NCBI GenBank assembly: GCA_026929865.2
Contig: CM049400.1
Coordinates: forward strand, 20,416,501 to 20,480,500
DNA: 64,000 nucleotides
Source: Hyperoplus lanceolatus
Lineage: Eukaryota > Chordata > Actinopteri > Uranoscopiformes > Ammodytidae
Direction of reading: 5' to 3'
Every line of letters begins with the position of its first letter. Position 1 is the first letter of the stretch. This document shows, piece after piece, positions 1 through 11,697 of this stretch. A model generated the notes under the pieces. The model did not search any database, was not told where the DNA came from, and saw nothing but the letters and a program-made list of their open reading frames with translations. The translations under genes were made by a program, and so were the position numbers.

Positions 1-773
1 GTGATATTTGCTTCGGCGAAAAAAAGTCACCAATTACACCAGAAAAAAAGCTAGATGTGTCGCTTGTCGCTGTTTTGAAAAAAAAGTCGCCAGGGGGGCT
101 GAAAAGTAGCTAAATATAACGACACAATCGCTAAGTTGACAACACTGCCCGAGCAGCCTCTCCCAGCTGCGGTCAGAGCAGGAGCATACACACACACCTC
201 TCCGCTCTGTTACAATTAGTTTGCTATCTTGCCTGGCAGTTACAGCTACTTTTGTTAGGCCTACCAGCACACTTAAAATGATTTTAAGCTAACATACATG
301 GTATGTCTGTGATTAAAATGTATGCTCAATATGTACGTATGCAGTTATCATTACTAATGTTTAATCACCTCGGAATCGGACATGGTGTTTGTCTCTTGTC
401 AATATAACTGAATTCACATGAACGCGCGTAGCTGTCGTTCAGAGGGAGGAGCTACAGCAGGTAGAGCGTTGGGAAAACAGCCGTTGGGATCCCAACGGCT
501 GAAAACGGCTGAAACTATCAACTGCAGCTTTAAGTCCCAAACTACAGAAAATTTGATTTTGTGAAAGCTTTATTGATGGGTGTTAGATCAATGTTGTTCA
601 AAAGTCCAAGCTTCTGAATTGATACTTTGAACATTCTGAATTTTAAAAAGCCTTCATAGCTCAGAAAAGAGAACTTGTGAATTCTCATCGTACAGGCTAT
701 CCAAACAGATATGTGTGTATCTTTACCTAGATGTATGTTGCTCTGTATAATTTGCCCTCCTATTTTCTTGAAG
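1..773. other. intronic or intergenic sequence upstream of the first visible ccdc33 exon
   Basis: I see no coding exon here. The stretch holds A-rich runs near 20-85 and no open frame with recognisable protein similarity. By position it is most likely intron of ccdc33, whose earlier exons lie left of the window. Confidence 0.5.
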
Positions 774-1805
774 CCTCTCTGAAATTCAAGCTGGCTAGTG
801 AGACCAGTAAGGCTGCCTGGCAAAGGGACAGGATCCAACAGCTGCAGAATGACCTGATCAAGGTTACATACACACACTAACAAATGGAAGTTAAACAATC
901 CATTTCAGTGTATACAGTATGCAACATTTGCAAAGTTTATGTATTCCTTTTTGTGTCTGTTGTGCAGAAGAGCGACAGTGAGAAAGAGCTCCTGAAGCTT
1001 CAGACTGTCCACCATAAGCAGCAGGAGGATCTGCAGCGTCACCACAGTCGCTTGGCAAAGATGGCAACTTTGGAAGCCACAGTGAAACAGCAGCAAAAGG
1101 TCAGCTAAAACATCTGCTATACACTCACTGGCCACTTTATTAGGTACAGCGGTTCATTTTCTTGTACACATATAACTTATCAGCAAATCACATGGCAGAA
1201 ACTCAATGCATTTAGGTGTGTTGACCTGGACGGGACAACTTATTGAAGTTAAAACCGAGCAAAACAGAATGGGGAAGAAAGGGGTTTTAAGTGACTTTGA
1301 ACATGACAATATTGAGGGTGCCAGGAGGGCTGGTCTGAGTATTTCAGAAACTGCTGATCTAATGGGATTTTCACGCACAACCATCTCTAGGGTTTACAGA
1401 GAATGGTCCGAAAAAGAAAACATATCAAGTGAGCGGCATTTGTGTGGACATAAAATGCCTTGTTGAAGTCAGAGGTCAGTGGAGGATGGGCATACTGGTT
1501 CGAGATGATGGAAAGGCAACCATAACTCAAATAACCACTCGTTACAACCAGGGTACGCAGAACACCATCTCTGAACACAAAATACGACCAACCTTGAAGC
1601 ATATGGGCTACAGCAACAGAAGACCCCACCGGGTGCCACTCCTATCAGCTAATAACAGGAAACTGGGGCTGCAATTCTCACAGGCTCACCAATATTAAAT
1701 TAAAGCCTTTGGCTTCTTCCGTCTCCCTTCGGACAACACAAAGTATGATGTATGAATATTTGCAAGAGAAAATTGTGTATTGTGTGGAATTGTCCGAAAG
1801 AATAA

Positions 1806-1866
<61 letters not shown>

Positions 1867-3474
1867 AAATAAATAAATAAATAAATATTGGACAATAGAA
1901 GATTGAAAAATCATGTCTGGTCTGATGAGTCTCGATTTCAGTTGCGACATTCAGATGGCAGGTTCAGAATTTGGCGTAAACAACATGAAAGTATGGATCC
2001 ATCTTGCCGTGCACCATCAACCATGCTAAGTTCAAAGTCACCAAAACCCCTTTCTTCCCCATTCTGATGCTCGGTTTGACTTTAGTACATTGTCTTGACC
2101 ACGTCTAAATGCCTAAATGCATTGAATTGCTGCCATGTGATTGGCTGTTTGTTTTTATAAGCCATTGAACAGGTATACCTAATAAAGTGGCCGGTGTATA
2201 TCTATCTGATTTTACAATTGGGGAATGGTTCTGTTCATGTCTGTGTAGGTGAGACTGATCACAGAAAGGAAGAGATGGAGTCAACCCTGGTGGAAGAAAA
2301 CTCTCGTCTCAGGCAGGAGCTGGACAGGATTCGCCAGCAGCGTGCGTCAGAACTGGTACTCGCACACATTTAAAGGAGCCATAAGGAACTTTTGAATATT
2401 TCTGAAACAGTCTTATTTTTCATCTGATAATCATAAATAACATGTAACAGCAAACAAGTGTAAAGAATGCTACTTTTATGTAGTTTTTCTCATACAGCTG
2501 GCGTAATAAAAACACTACCACTGTTGTTCAAAGGGGGTGAACGAATGAACACAAACTGAAAGTTCCTAGGAGCACCTTTAAAGCCGATAATCAAACAGTA
2601 TTGTGTCATCATGTTCCCTTCAGACAAAGGAGGTGCTGCCACTCAAGGAGCAACTTAGTATACTGAACAAACTGCAGGTGGCAGAGGCAAGAGTCAAAAC
2701 ACTGGAGGCTCAGGTAAAAATGACTATGATTATTTTCCTGTTTCATGGATTTTCTTTATTATTATTAAGTTACGGATCAGTTTTTCATTCATGGTTAAGT
2801 GGATGCTTTGTTTTGCGTCCATTGCAGCTGAAGGAGAACTCTAAGACCCTGTTTCCACCTGGCATTAATATGTGGTTCTGAGGAATCCGATCGTTATATG
2901 TAAATGTAATATGCTTGTTCACACCTGGCCTTAACAATGCGTCTTCTATGCGCGTTTGCGATCCGGATTCGAATTCCCCGCGCTGTATGGAAATCAGCTC
3001 GTACATCATTTCCGCTTATACACTCCATCTTCAATGTTTTCTGTTTTCTGTTGTCTGTTTACCTGCAACGGTGCGCTTTTATGACGTGAATTGTCGAGTG
3101 AATGAGTACGCGTTTCCGCCCAGTCACTCGCCGCAGTTGAGTGGGCGGGGCCTAATGTGTATGAGATGAGCATACGCGTTTCCACTGTTAATGGGTATGT
3201 GGATAAGTGGTCTCAAACCACCTCCGAATGTGGATAATTTCAATGCGCATTCAATGCGCATTGAGCGTGTTTCCACCTGTAGTTAGCGCGATCGGATCCT
3301 AAAAACCACATATTAATGCCAGGTGGAAACAGGGTCTAAGTCATGGGGGAGACAGAAGCAGGAGATGTTGACCAAACTGAGAGAGCACAGGCACGGCTTT
3401 GTCCGGACATCCACAACAATACTTCATAACGTTCCTTCAGTCAGTTGAGTGCAGCCTTATTTGTTTTCTCTACA

Positions 3475-3519
<45 letters not shown>

Positions 3520-3634
3520 AGTTCATAAAGTATTTGACCACAAATTATTATTGCTTCTTACAGAGGTCTGTATCTGAATCAGTATATCAGCAAAGCAGAG
3601 GAAGCAGAAAGACGTTAAGTGATCTGCAAATAAA
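774..3634 (+). CDS. ccdc33: ccdc33 (coiled-coil domain containing 33), 3' exons only; partial gene
   Basis: Five or six exons with consensus splice sites can be followed: 774-862, 968-1099, 2254-2355, 2624-2713, 2828-about 3448 (interrupted by a MITE), and a candidate terminal exon from 3564 with an AATAAA at 3629. The exons from 968 to 2713 join in frame with codon-aligned boundaries. They encode a highly charged helical coiled coil, for example KSDSEKELLKLQ, RLRQELDRIRQQ and VAEARVKTLEAQ. I name it ccdc33 because it is a coiled-coil protein tail-to-tail with cyp11a1, which is also the human order; the name rests on synteny and composition, not on a database match. The start and N-terminal region lie outside the window. 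The exon at 2828 is split by a 492-bp MITE, so the continuous reading stops at 2881. Without the MITE it would stay open to a TGA at 3446-3448. The phase of the join to the 3564 exon is unresolved. Confidence 0.65.
1122..2196 (+). mobile_element. Tc1-like DNA transposon relic in a ccdc33 intron
   Basis: The element lies between TA dinucleotides at 1120-1121 and 2197-2198. Its ends are inverted (CACTCACTGGCCACTTTATT on the left, and CCACTTTATTAGGTATACCT as complement on the right). Broken open frames from 1206 to 1698 match the N-terminal helix-turn-helix region of Tc1 transposases, including SISETADLMGFSRTTISRVY. The frame is shifted near 1440-1466 and the catalytic DDE part is missing, so the copy is dead. 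At about 1.08 kb it is shorter than full Tc1 elements even though a later insertion sits inside it. Confidence 0.85.
1697..1883 (+). mobile_element. short retroposon tail inserted in the Tc1 relic, ending in an AAAT microsatellite
   Basis: A segment ending in about 80 bp of AAAT repeats (1800-1880) splits the Tc1 sequence. The hexamer AATATT flanks it on both sides (1691-1696 and 1884-1889) and would be the target-site duplication. The Tc1 text reads on across the junction when the segment is removed. It resembles a 5'-truncated LINE tail, but I cannot name the family. The hydrophobic reverse-strand frames here are translations of the microsatellite. Confidence 0.55.
2845..3336. mobile_element. 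TAA-flanked MITE (PIF/Harbinger-type) inside a ccdc33 coding exon
   Basis: The ends are near-perfect inverted repeats starting GACCCTGTTTCCACCTGGCA, and a 3-bp TAA flanks each side (2842-2844 and 3337-3339). Three-base target duplications of this kind are typical of PIF/Harbinger elements. The interior has no coding capacity. The element lies within the exon that begins at 2828, and the two exon halves join in frame when it and one TAA are removed. Confidence 0.8.
3477..3516. repeat. TG dinucleotide microsatellite
   Basis: About 20 TG repeats lie between the interrupted ccdc33 exon and its candidate terminal exon. Confidence 0.95.
3629..3634 (+). terminator. ccdc33 polyadenylation signal
   Basis: An AATAAA follows the candidate terminal exon that starts at 3564. 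It marks the likely 3' end of ccdc33, under 100 bp from the cyp11a1 signal on the opposite strand. Confidence 0.45.
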
Positions 3635-3701
3635 CCTGTGAACTGTTGACTAAAATACATTCAAACACATATTACAAGACATTTGTAATCAGCTGTATTG
3701 T

Positions 3702-3707
3702 TTTATT
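3702..3707 (-). terminator. cyp11a1 polyadenylation signal
   Basis: An AATAAA on the minus strand lies about 370 bp past the cyp11a1 stop codon. A second one at 3791-3796 is an alternative. Confidence 0.5.
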
Positions 3708-4073
3708 CATCACTGGTTTATATAGATACTGTAGGTATTGTATATTACAACATATTTGTCCACATGGAAAAAAAGTTCTGTACATTCCAGTTTATTTAAT
3801 ATATTAAGCACGCACAGACAAAACATTTTCATCATTACTCAAATTTGCCATTAAGTCGTATACAGTACAACTAAGTGTTCTTTTCACTAGTTATAGAATT
3901 TATGAGGTAACCTGTTTTTTTTAGCTTTTCCTTTCCTAAAATGGTTTCTTGCTCTCCATAAGTTGGAAGATTTTATTTAGTTGTTTTTAAAGCCCTATAC
4001 AATCAACTGTGTAGAAATAAGCATTATCTTAAATTAAACTGATGGTGCACCACAGACTCTCACACTTTTGGTG

Positions 4074-7000
4074 TTACCGGCCAGTGTGTAGAGGCCTCAA
4101 AGTCAATATTATAGGCTTCTCTGGTAAGAGAATGAGCTCAAAGGTGCTCTGCACTTCCACATGGCGCTGTTTCTCCACTCTGAAGTTCTCAAGCATCTGC
4201 AAAGATAGTGGAAATTGCACAGTTAATGAGCTGTTTAAACAAGCCATAGAATATGTAAAACTCTTTGTTCCTTATATATCTCACATGGATTAGGAAGATT
4301 TGCATCTCTGCCTCGGCTATTCTGCGTCCTAAACACTGACGGGGGCCGAAGCCGAAGCCCAGGCTCCTGAAGTAGTGTGTCTCCGTCCTCAGCCAGCGGG
4401 AGGGCTGATACTGCTCCGGACGGGGAAACGCTTTGGGGTCTCTGCCCATTGCATACAGACCCAACTGGACCAGAGTCTAAACACAAACATAAAAAACATG
4501 CAAAAAGTGAGCCATGCCCCAAGATTTTAATAAAACATTGGCTCAGGTTCTATCAGAACGCTCAAATGCAATAACTTAAAATTTATATTATTTAACAGTT
4601 TCTTACCCCAGCTGGGATGTGGTAGTTTTGAATGATGATATCTTCTGCTGTGTATCTTTGCAAGCTCACTGCAACAGGGTGAAACCTGAGGGATTGAATT
4701 GAAGAGACTCATTAACTTAGCACTAGTAGATGGAATAATTTGAAAAAATACCAAGAGGACATTTTTATATATCTCAAAGAGGAATTTCATGAAACTTAAA
4801 AAAAAATTAATTAGGAATGTGCAGGATAATAGGCTACGTAGTTTAAAAAACAAAATAAATCTAGAAGTCGATGCACCCATAAACTTCTGCCTGATAACTC
4901 AACAGTATCATTTAATAACTGGCTCTGCCACTTTTTTCACCTCAGTGTTTCCTTCAAAGCTCCCTTGACCAATGGAATCCGCTTGAGCATCTCTAGCATG
5001 TCTCCCTGGCTCTCAGCCCGAGCTGCAGCCACCTCTGCCCTCAGCTCCTCCTGAAGGTTGGGGTGCCTAGCTAGTTCATACAATGTCCACTGCAGCGTTA
5101 TTGAAGTCTGAAACACACAAACAGAATGAAGCAGACTTAAAGGTGCAGTGTGTAATATGACATCATCAAGTAAGTTCTAGAAAGTTCTAGAATTCAACGC
5201 TCCCTGGGTAACCCCAACCCTTTAGAATAATAACAGAAGCTACAGTGGCCTTCAAAGACAAGAACAATTCTACATTTTAAACAATGGACCTGATGACATT
5301 CCAACTATGACACTTTCAAGATGGCGGCACTAGGCCTTGGTCCAAAATATGCAGAAATATGGACATATATGAGACCCTTTCTAAGGGAAAAAAAAATAAT
5401 TCAAACATTTTTTTCAGCTATTATGCACTAAATTAAATGTACTAATGGATATTATAATTACTTTCTACAAAATCTGCTAGGAAATAAAACCCAAAATTCT
5501 ACACACTGCAGGTTTAAAAAGAGGTCACGTACTGGAAATGAAAGATTTATTTTATCTTCCTTGCTTACCGTATCTACTCCTCCAGCCATTAGCTCGGTGA
5601 TGCTGGCCTTGATGTCTTCAATGGACAGCTTGTCGAGCAGGAGCAGGCTAGCCAGGACTCCTGGGTATTTCTCTGGAGTGCCAGGCTCCTGACGTGACTG
5701 CCTGTAGATGTTCTGGATGCAACGATCCGCTGATGCACGAAAATGATGTAAATGCAAGAGAAACCGCACCATATACAGTGGAAACAGTAAATAGAAATTA
5801 AAATAATTGAGAACAAATCACTGCTGCTTATCAAAACAAAACTTATAATACTTTGCCAACTACCTTGGTTGAAGATCCCATCCCAGGCATCCACATGGTC
5901 CCGCCACACCTTGGCACCAATCAGCTTCAACAGGCTGGGAGGTATGTACAGCATGGGTGATGTGGTCTTGAACATGAGGGTGATGCAGTCGATGAAATGT
6001 TGAGCTTCGGGGTCGATGTAGTCCAGCATCAAACCCAGACGCTCTCCATAGAGCACTGAGCTCACCGCTGTGCAGGACGAAATACCAGCAATATGTGAAG
6101 AAAAATAGAAGCATTGGCCTACACAGCAAATGAAATATATTTGACATATCAAGAGAGATAAAAGTCAGTCCTTACACTCTAGTGCATATTTAAAGAGTTC
6201 TTGGGACAAGTCAGCGGTCCATTTGTTCTGGCCACTTCGCTTGATCTTTTTGTGAACTCTGGTTACAAAGTCTTCACCCACTTCCTCCAGCAGAGGCACA
6301 AAGTTGTCCAGCACTTTGGGGGAGATCACCTCCTTGTTGAGAATCACACGGTTTGATCTCCAGTCTTCTCCATCCCTGTGATGGTCCACGACTGTAAGTT
6401 AACTCAACCTAGCAAATCTTAAAGCAATTCATAAAAGCCTTGTTCCCATCTGGGTGTGAGATTATGGGTAAAGATGGATTATACATGTTGGAGGGGATAC
6501 AAATAGCACATACTTTAGTAAAACTCCATATTTGCGATTCCTGTAGTCTCTGTATGATGTCCATGCTTCAACTTTCAACCTTTTAGGGTAATGGCCCTCT
6601 GCTCTGAACAGGATTGCAGCATCTTCAGGGTTGATGATATTTACACTGTCATAATAACCTATTTTTTCTCTGGTATACAGAAGGACAGAGTAAAATGTTA
6701 CAGGGGCATTCAAACAAGAACAGCTTCACACTGCTAAATAGCTGCCCCCTCCGCCCTCTATTTTCCCATTCCTGACTTCACTTTTGACTTTTCTCTTTTT
6801 TTAAATTTTACTGCCGATGCTTTATGTCACTGCCCTGAAGTAACGTTATTTCCCTATGTACTACACAGCTCTGCTGAATGGATAGAATAACAAAAGTTCT
6901 TGAATCTTGAAAAGCAAGATGCCAAAAAATGTGGTTGTTTTTAGAAAATCATGACCTTGTGGTTTTTCAGAAATATATATTTTGCATGAACAAAAATGTA

Positions 7001-7448
7001 TTTACAAAAGAAAGTAGTTTTTTACTTACTTACTTTTTACTACTGACATAATCAATAATTCAAAGTAATTTGTTAAGTGTAGGCTACTCGTTTACATTAG
7101 TATTTACGATAGGCATTACATATGCAGATTATTATCATCATTCAGTTTTATTTTATCGTTTTACTTGCTTCTGTACCTGTAAATTGGTCCAAAAGTGTTG
7201 AAATTCTGCACCATGATGCGGTGAAGGTTTTTGAAGCCATCCAGTTTCCAAAAATTGTACAAGTTGGCCACCCCATTCTTCCACAGTCCAGGGATTTCAC
7301 TGAAAGGCCTGGCGTTTCTGCTGCTCTCTGAGTGCGCCTGTCTGACGACTGGCCTACTGCTGCTGCATCGCACACCTGTTGCCTTTAGCTCTTCTATCCA
7401 GGACAGGGGCAGCGTCACAGGGCTACGCCATACACTCAACCTGGCCAT
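4074..7448 (-). CDS. cyp11a1: cholesterol side-chain cleavage cytochrome P450 (CYP11A1), complete nine-exon gene
   Basis: This mitochondrial inner-membrane P450 converts cholesterol to pregnenolone, the first step of steroid synthesis, using electrons from adrenodoxin. Exons on the minus strand are 7448-7177, 6669-6514, 6375-6176, 6067-5864, 5729-5569, 5107-4941, 4685-4607, 4476-4285 and 4196-4074. All have GT-AG junctions and consistent phases, giving 517 codons plus stop (human 521 residues, nine exons). The N-terminus is Arg/Ser-rich, as expected for a mitochondrial presequence. The I-helix AGGVDT ends exon 5 (about residue 331), the K-helix ExxR reads ETLR at the end of exon 6, and the haem loop [10 protein letters not shown] is in exon 8 with its cysteine near residue 461. 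No frameshift or stop is visible, so the gene looks intact. The chosen ATG starts the only frame that gives a presequence of normal length. A TTAA-flanked MITE sits in intron 5, and a TE nest begins 208 bp upstream of the start codon. Confidence 0.96.
5141..5513. mobile_element. TTAA-flanked MITE in cyp11a1 intron 5
   Basis: A 373-bp segment lies between TTAA at 5137-5140 and 5514-5517. Its ends are inverted: AGGTGCAGTGTGTA on the left, and ACCTGCAGTGTGTA as complement on the right. TTAA duplications are used by piggyBac and Kolobok transposases. It has no coding potential. Confidence 0.75.
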
Positions 7449-7656
7449 CCCGGCAAGTCAATTATATTTATAATGCGCGTATACAAAATGTAATTTGCCT
7501 CAGGGAGCTTTACAATCTGTACAGCATACACCTAAAATGTTCACAGCGACTGAGGTTCTCCCATGGACAGCTGCTGATGCAAAAGAAGGCTGGTCTAAAG
7601 TCACCCCCCTGCTGTGCTTATCAAGGTTATCCAGAGGGATGTACCATGAAGCAAGT
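7449..7656 (-). promoter_or_regulatory. presumed proximal promoter of cyp11a1
   Basis: Only 208 bp separate the start codon from the TTAA that bounds the large upstream TE nest. A TATA-like TATAAATA on the minus strand near 7464-7472 lies too close to the ATG to serve the annotated start unless translation begins downstream. TCAAGGTTA at 7621-7629 resembles an NR5A1/SF-1 half-site with one mismatch; this receptor drives CYP11A1 in vertebrates. Whether the site is used is inference. Confidence 0.3.
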
Positions 7657-8441
7657 TTAAAGGGGACATATTATGAAAAACCAAACATTGCCGGTGTTTG
7701 GGCACACTGTTTAGGTTATTGGCGTCCCTACCAGCACACACAAGCTTCAAAAAGACAAATATGTCAGTTTCTTCTGGGACACTTATTTTGAAAAAGGGGG
7801 GATTTGAAGGTTTGTTCCAAAAAACACTGACTGATGACGAAATCGGTCGGTTTTCATTATCATTTAAATACTCCCACGGGAAAGCTCACCAGAAACTCGG
7901 CAGTTGATTGGCAAATCAAGACGCCCCGTTGGTAACCACACACACCTGGCTGAGCCTCCACTCGCTCATGCAACAACAGAGGAGAAGCAAGCTGCAGTGT
8001 GAGCTCGAGCTCAACCTCAAGCTACCATCACACCCCAGCCTCGAAGCACACTAGGGCTGAATGGATTTACTTCATTTTGTTAGGCTATCTCCAGCAAAGG
8101 TTTGCAATCTGTTAGTGTGATCAAAGCCTTTTTACTGGAGTGTGGAGGAGACTGTGCCAGGAACACTGAGGCCGTGTCCGGACTGCCATACTAACGTCCT
8201 ACTCATACTCATTTTGACTTCAATTTGAGTATGTGACGGTTGGGTATGCGAGTTTGGGTATGCGAGAAATTCCCGGATGAGTAGCCTACTAACTTCCGGG
8301 AAGATTTTGGGTATGAATCGATTGTATACTGTTCCTACTCAACCGCCCCACAATGCACTGGGTCAATAGGGTAGTAATCCGCATTCGGTGATCTTTGTGC
8401 ACTGCCACATCCGGTGAATCACTCATCACTCTGTCCAACCC

Positions 8442-11334
8442 ATGATGGAGGAACCGCAGTTCACTTTCACGACATCCCTGGTAAATTTACCAAAAGTCAC
8501 GTTTTCTGACGTTCATAGACTGACCGAAGAACAATCCATAACAGCCCGCTCCAAACTGGACAAAGGATACAGTTTCTTTTTCGAACAATTTATCTACGAC
8601 TACGAAGGTGAGTGGCTGCGAGCTAGCTTGGCTTGTTGTGCTAACGTCAGTTGGCTTGTACTAACGTTAGTTTGGCGTCAGCGCAGATGTTTGTTATAAG
8701 GTTTTTCACCAACGGTAAACCCAATTTAAGTAAGATTATTCACCTTTAAATGAGGCTGAGTTAATTCACCCATTTCATTTGTATTCTATCAGAATACAAA
8801 TGAAATACCAGAATACCACTTTAGTGGCTACTAGCTAGCTAACGCTATGTAGGTTGGCTTACGCTAACGTCAGGTTTGGGGTCAGCTCAGACATTTAATT
8901 TTATTATTCTGATAGGAAGAACTTTAGCCTCTGTCAGTGTCAACTAGTTAACAGCAGCATGAGTGTCCCTTTGCTGGAATGAACAATCCCAAGTATATGC
9001 ATTAATAATTGTTTTTTCCACCAGTGTCCAACATCATTAATAGGGAGGTTGCTGTCAGGTCTAGGTGTTACAGGTCGATGAAGAAGCGAGAACAGCTCCA
9101 CTATTTGAAGGTTATTTTAGGAAGCTAAGGCATAATGGCAAGAAGTTTAACCCCTTCCACTGTTGCATGTTTACATCAAGTTAGTCAACAGCCATGTGCA
9201 AAAAATTGCTATACCTTTTGTGACATATGTACAGTATGCAAATATCAATATTATGATAACTGTAACTAATGTAACTTAGCATTTACATTATTTAATATCC
9301 TGTTTGTTGAATCCAACCTGTTAATGGTGTAAGGGGTTAACTACTCTACTGCGGTTGCAGATATCCTAGGATTTTTGGTTAATTGCAATGTTCTTCCTTA
9401 CATTTCTATATCATTTGCAAATAGATGTTTATTTTAGTTTAACTTTATCAACTTAAATTATTGTAGATTGTTTTCCAAGCTGACACAGCCGAACTTCAAG
9501 AGACCTCATGCAGCTGTACAGCAGGCAAGGTTCTTTGCAACCATCTAGTGGCCTTGTTGTTCCAGAGTGCTCATTACAGCATGTTGCAGGTGAGGGCTGA
9601 GGTCTGGGATGATGTTTACATGGGCAGGTTGATTGGAGTCACACTGGCTCTAGAGGTCTACCTTTAATTATTAACAAGCACATCCTCAATCCCGGTTTGT
9701 TCCTCTATCTCTTGTTCTGCAGGTGAGAGCTGTACCACCACCTATGGCCTGCACAAGCTCTCTGCAACCATGGCATCGACCAAGGACAAAGGTAACATTG
9801 TAGCTGCACGGAGCTGCATCGCATTGAATAGACTTTCAGGCTATTTTCAGCCGTGTTGTGAGCTGCCACTCGTGCCATGGTGCACGCGGCGGCCGAAAAT
9901 TAGATTGGAAGTAGGGTAGGGCTGCACAGCTGTACGTCTGGCTACATTGGTTAACATTGGAGTGAATTGGAAGCCGCGCCGCTCCACATGGCTATGGCGA
10001 GCAGTGTGTTTATACTACTACAAGCAAGATACTATTACAATCATGACTACTTGTTGATATCATTCCCAGGGGATCCATGCAGAGCCGGTTCCGGACTTGG
10101 TGGTTAGGAGACCAAAGCCATCCACCAGGAGTGTATGCAAATCAACACTCTATCAAGCATACACAGGTAATGCTACTACTGTAACTAATATCATACTGTT
10201 GGCTGCTGTATAATAAATAATTGTATCTTGCCACTTTAATACACATAGATTATGTACTAAATATAACACTGCAGTGAGCTATTCTCCAGAAATACTATTG
10301 ACATCAGAATTGAAAACCAAAACAAGCTGCAAGAGATGTGTGAATAATTTAACACTAACTGTTTTTAATTTTATGTTTCAGGATCCCTCCCTGACCCGCA
10401 AGTCTTGTCTCTTGGGGAAAGACTGAAAAAAATCAGGCCGCAACCACTAATATCCTCAGTGCTACATGGCTTGTCTGAACTCTCCATGGTCGACTCCAGT
10501 TTTGGACCAGTGCCGCGGGGTTCACCCCTGTCCTACCAGTGTCCTCCTGTGGTCAAACGCAGAAATGATGTTCCACACCCAGATGCACCAACATTCCCTA
10601 AACTGCCTTTAGAGGGGTCAACATTTCCCACTACTTTTCCAAACTTTGACCCAAACTCACAACAGTTTCTCCATTTGGACAGCTTAACTGTGACACACAA
10701 GATGGCAGCTGAGAGAGAGGAGCAGACACGTGAGCAGTCTGAGTGCCCATTATGGCAAGCTTTACGCAAGCCTAGAGTGACAGCTAGTAGGTTCTATGAG
10801 GTTAGCCATGTGAAAGGACCTTCTTCTGGTCAGACCCTGGCAGGGCGAATACTTAAGGGTGTACTCTAAACTCCCGCAATGAAAAGGGGCCTTGATCGCG
10901 AACCGCAAGTGCTGGAAAAATATTCAAAACATTTCAATGTAAATGTCTCACACTGTGGATTTGTTATCCATCCCGATGCTCCTCACCTCGGGGCTAGCCC
11001 CGATGCAAGAGTATATGACCCAAGTGCCATTCCGTGTTTTGGGCTTGCTGAAGTTAAATGCCCAGACATCTCTAGCATTTCTGAGGCAGGTCATGTAAAA
11101 ATGGTGAATGGTCTGGCAAAATTGAAAAAGACTCATAAATACCACTGGCAGGTTCAAGGTCAATTAGCAGTAACAGGATTGAGTTGGTGCGATTTTATAA
11201 CAGACACTGAGGGAGACTTCACAGTCGAAAGAGTCTGGAGGGATGATGAAATGATAAAAGAGATGAAAAATAAGGTTGACTTGTACTTCTTTGGTAGATA
11301 TATGAATGTGTACCTTCAACAGAAAGTGAAATGA
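8442..11334 (+). pseudogene. transposon-encoded SWIM zinc finger + YqaJ exonuclease protein, with one in-frame stop
   Basis: Six exons join in phase: 8442-8607, 9025-9110, 9467-9589, 9723-9791, 10070-10166 and 10382-11334 (497 codons plus stop). Exon 3 encodes a SWIM-type zinc finger CxC...CxH (SCSCTAGKVLCNHLVALL). The last exon encodes a YqaJ/lambda-exonuclease-like fold with the expected acidic pattern: GLDREPQVLE, then HLGASPDARV, then the ExK signature in GLAEVKCP. The N-terminal GYSFFFEQFIYDYE matches the usual opening of these transposon proteins. A TAA at 10867-10869 interrupts the frame just before the first catalytic Glu; the frame is otherwise intact across it. Polyadenylation signals follow from about 11342. 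The protein is thought to help transposition in elements that pair it with a DDE transposase; its exact job is unknown. Start choice: first of two adjacent ATGs. Confidence 0.75.
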
Positions 11335-11697
11335 ACTGAATGAATAAAGGAACTGAAAGAATAAAAATAATTTAATTCATTCCCTTTTTCTGAGTACATT
11401 ATTTACAACATTACATATTTACATTTTTTTGAATACTTACAGGATGGACTGACTCATTTAATTATATACATTTCATTCAATATTTTCAGTATACAGAATT
11501 ACAGCTCCAGAAAATATGAAGAGACCACTCCAAATGTTCAGTGTCTCGTTTCAATTTTAAATGCATGTTTGAGTAGAATGAACATTTTGGTTGTATAATA
11601 TAAACTGACAGCATCTCTACCAAATTCCAATACATTTGTCATTAAAAAGCATTTTCAATTAGTAATGTAGAGATAATGCCTGTGGTTGGTGGAAACA

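Noticed and set aside
1678..1950. Reverse-strand frame rich in Ile-Tyr-Leu-Phe repeats
   Set aside because: It is the translation of the AAAT microsatellite and has no gene structure.
7464..7472. TATA box for cyp11a1
   Set aside because: It lies only about 20 bp before the start codon, too close to position a transcription start upstream of it, so I did not list it as a promoter element by itself.
7122..7473. Plus-strand frames over cyp11a1 exon 1
   Set aside because: They are antisense shadows of the P450 exon.
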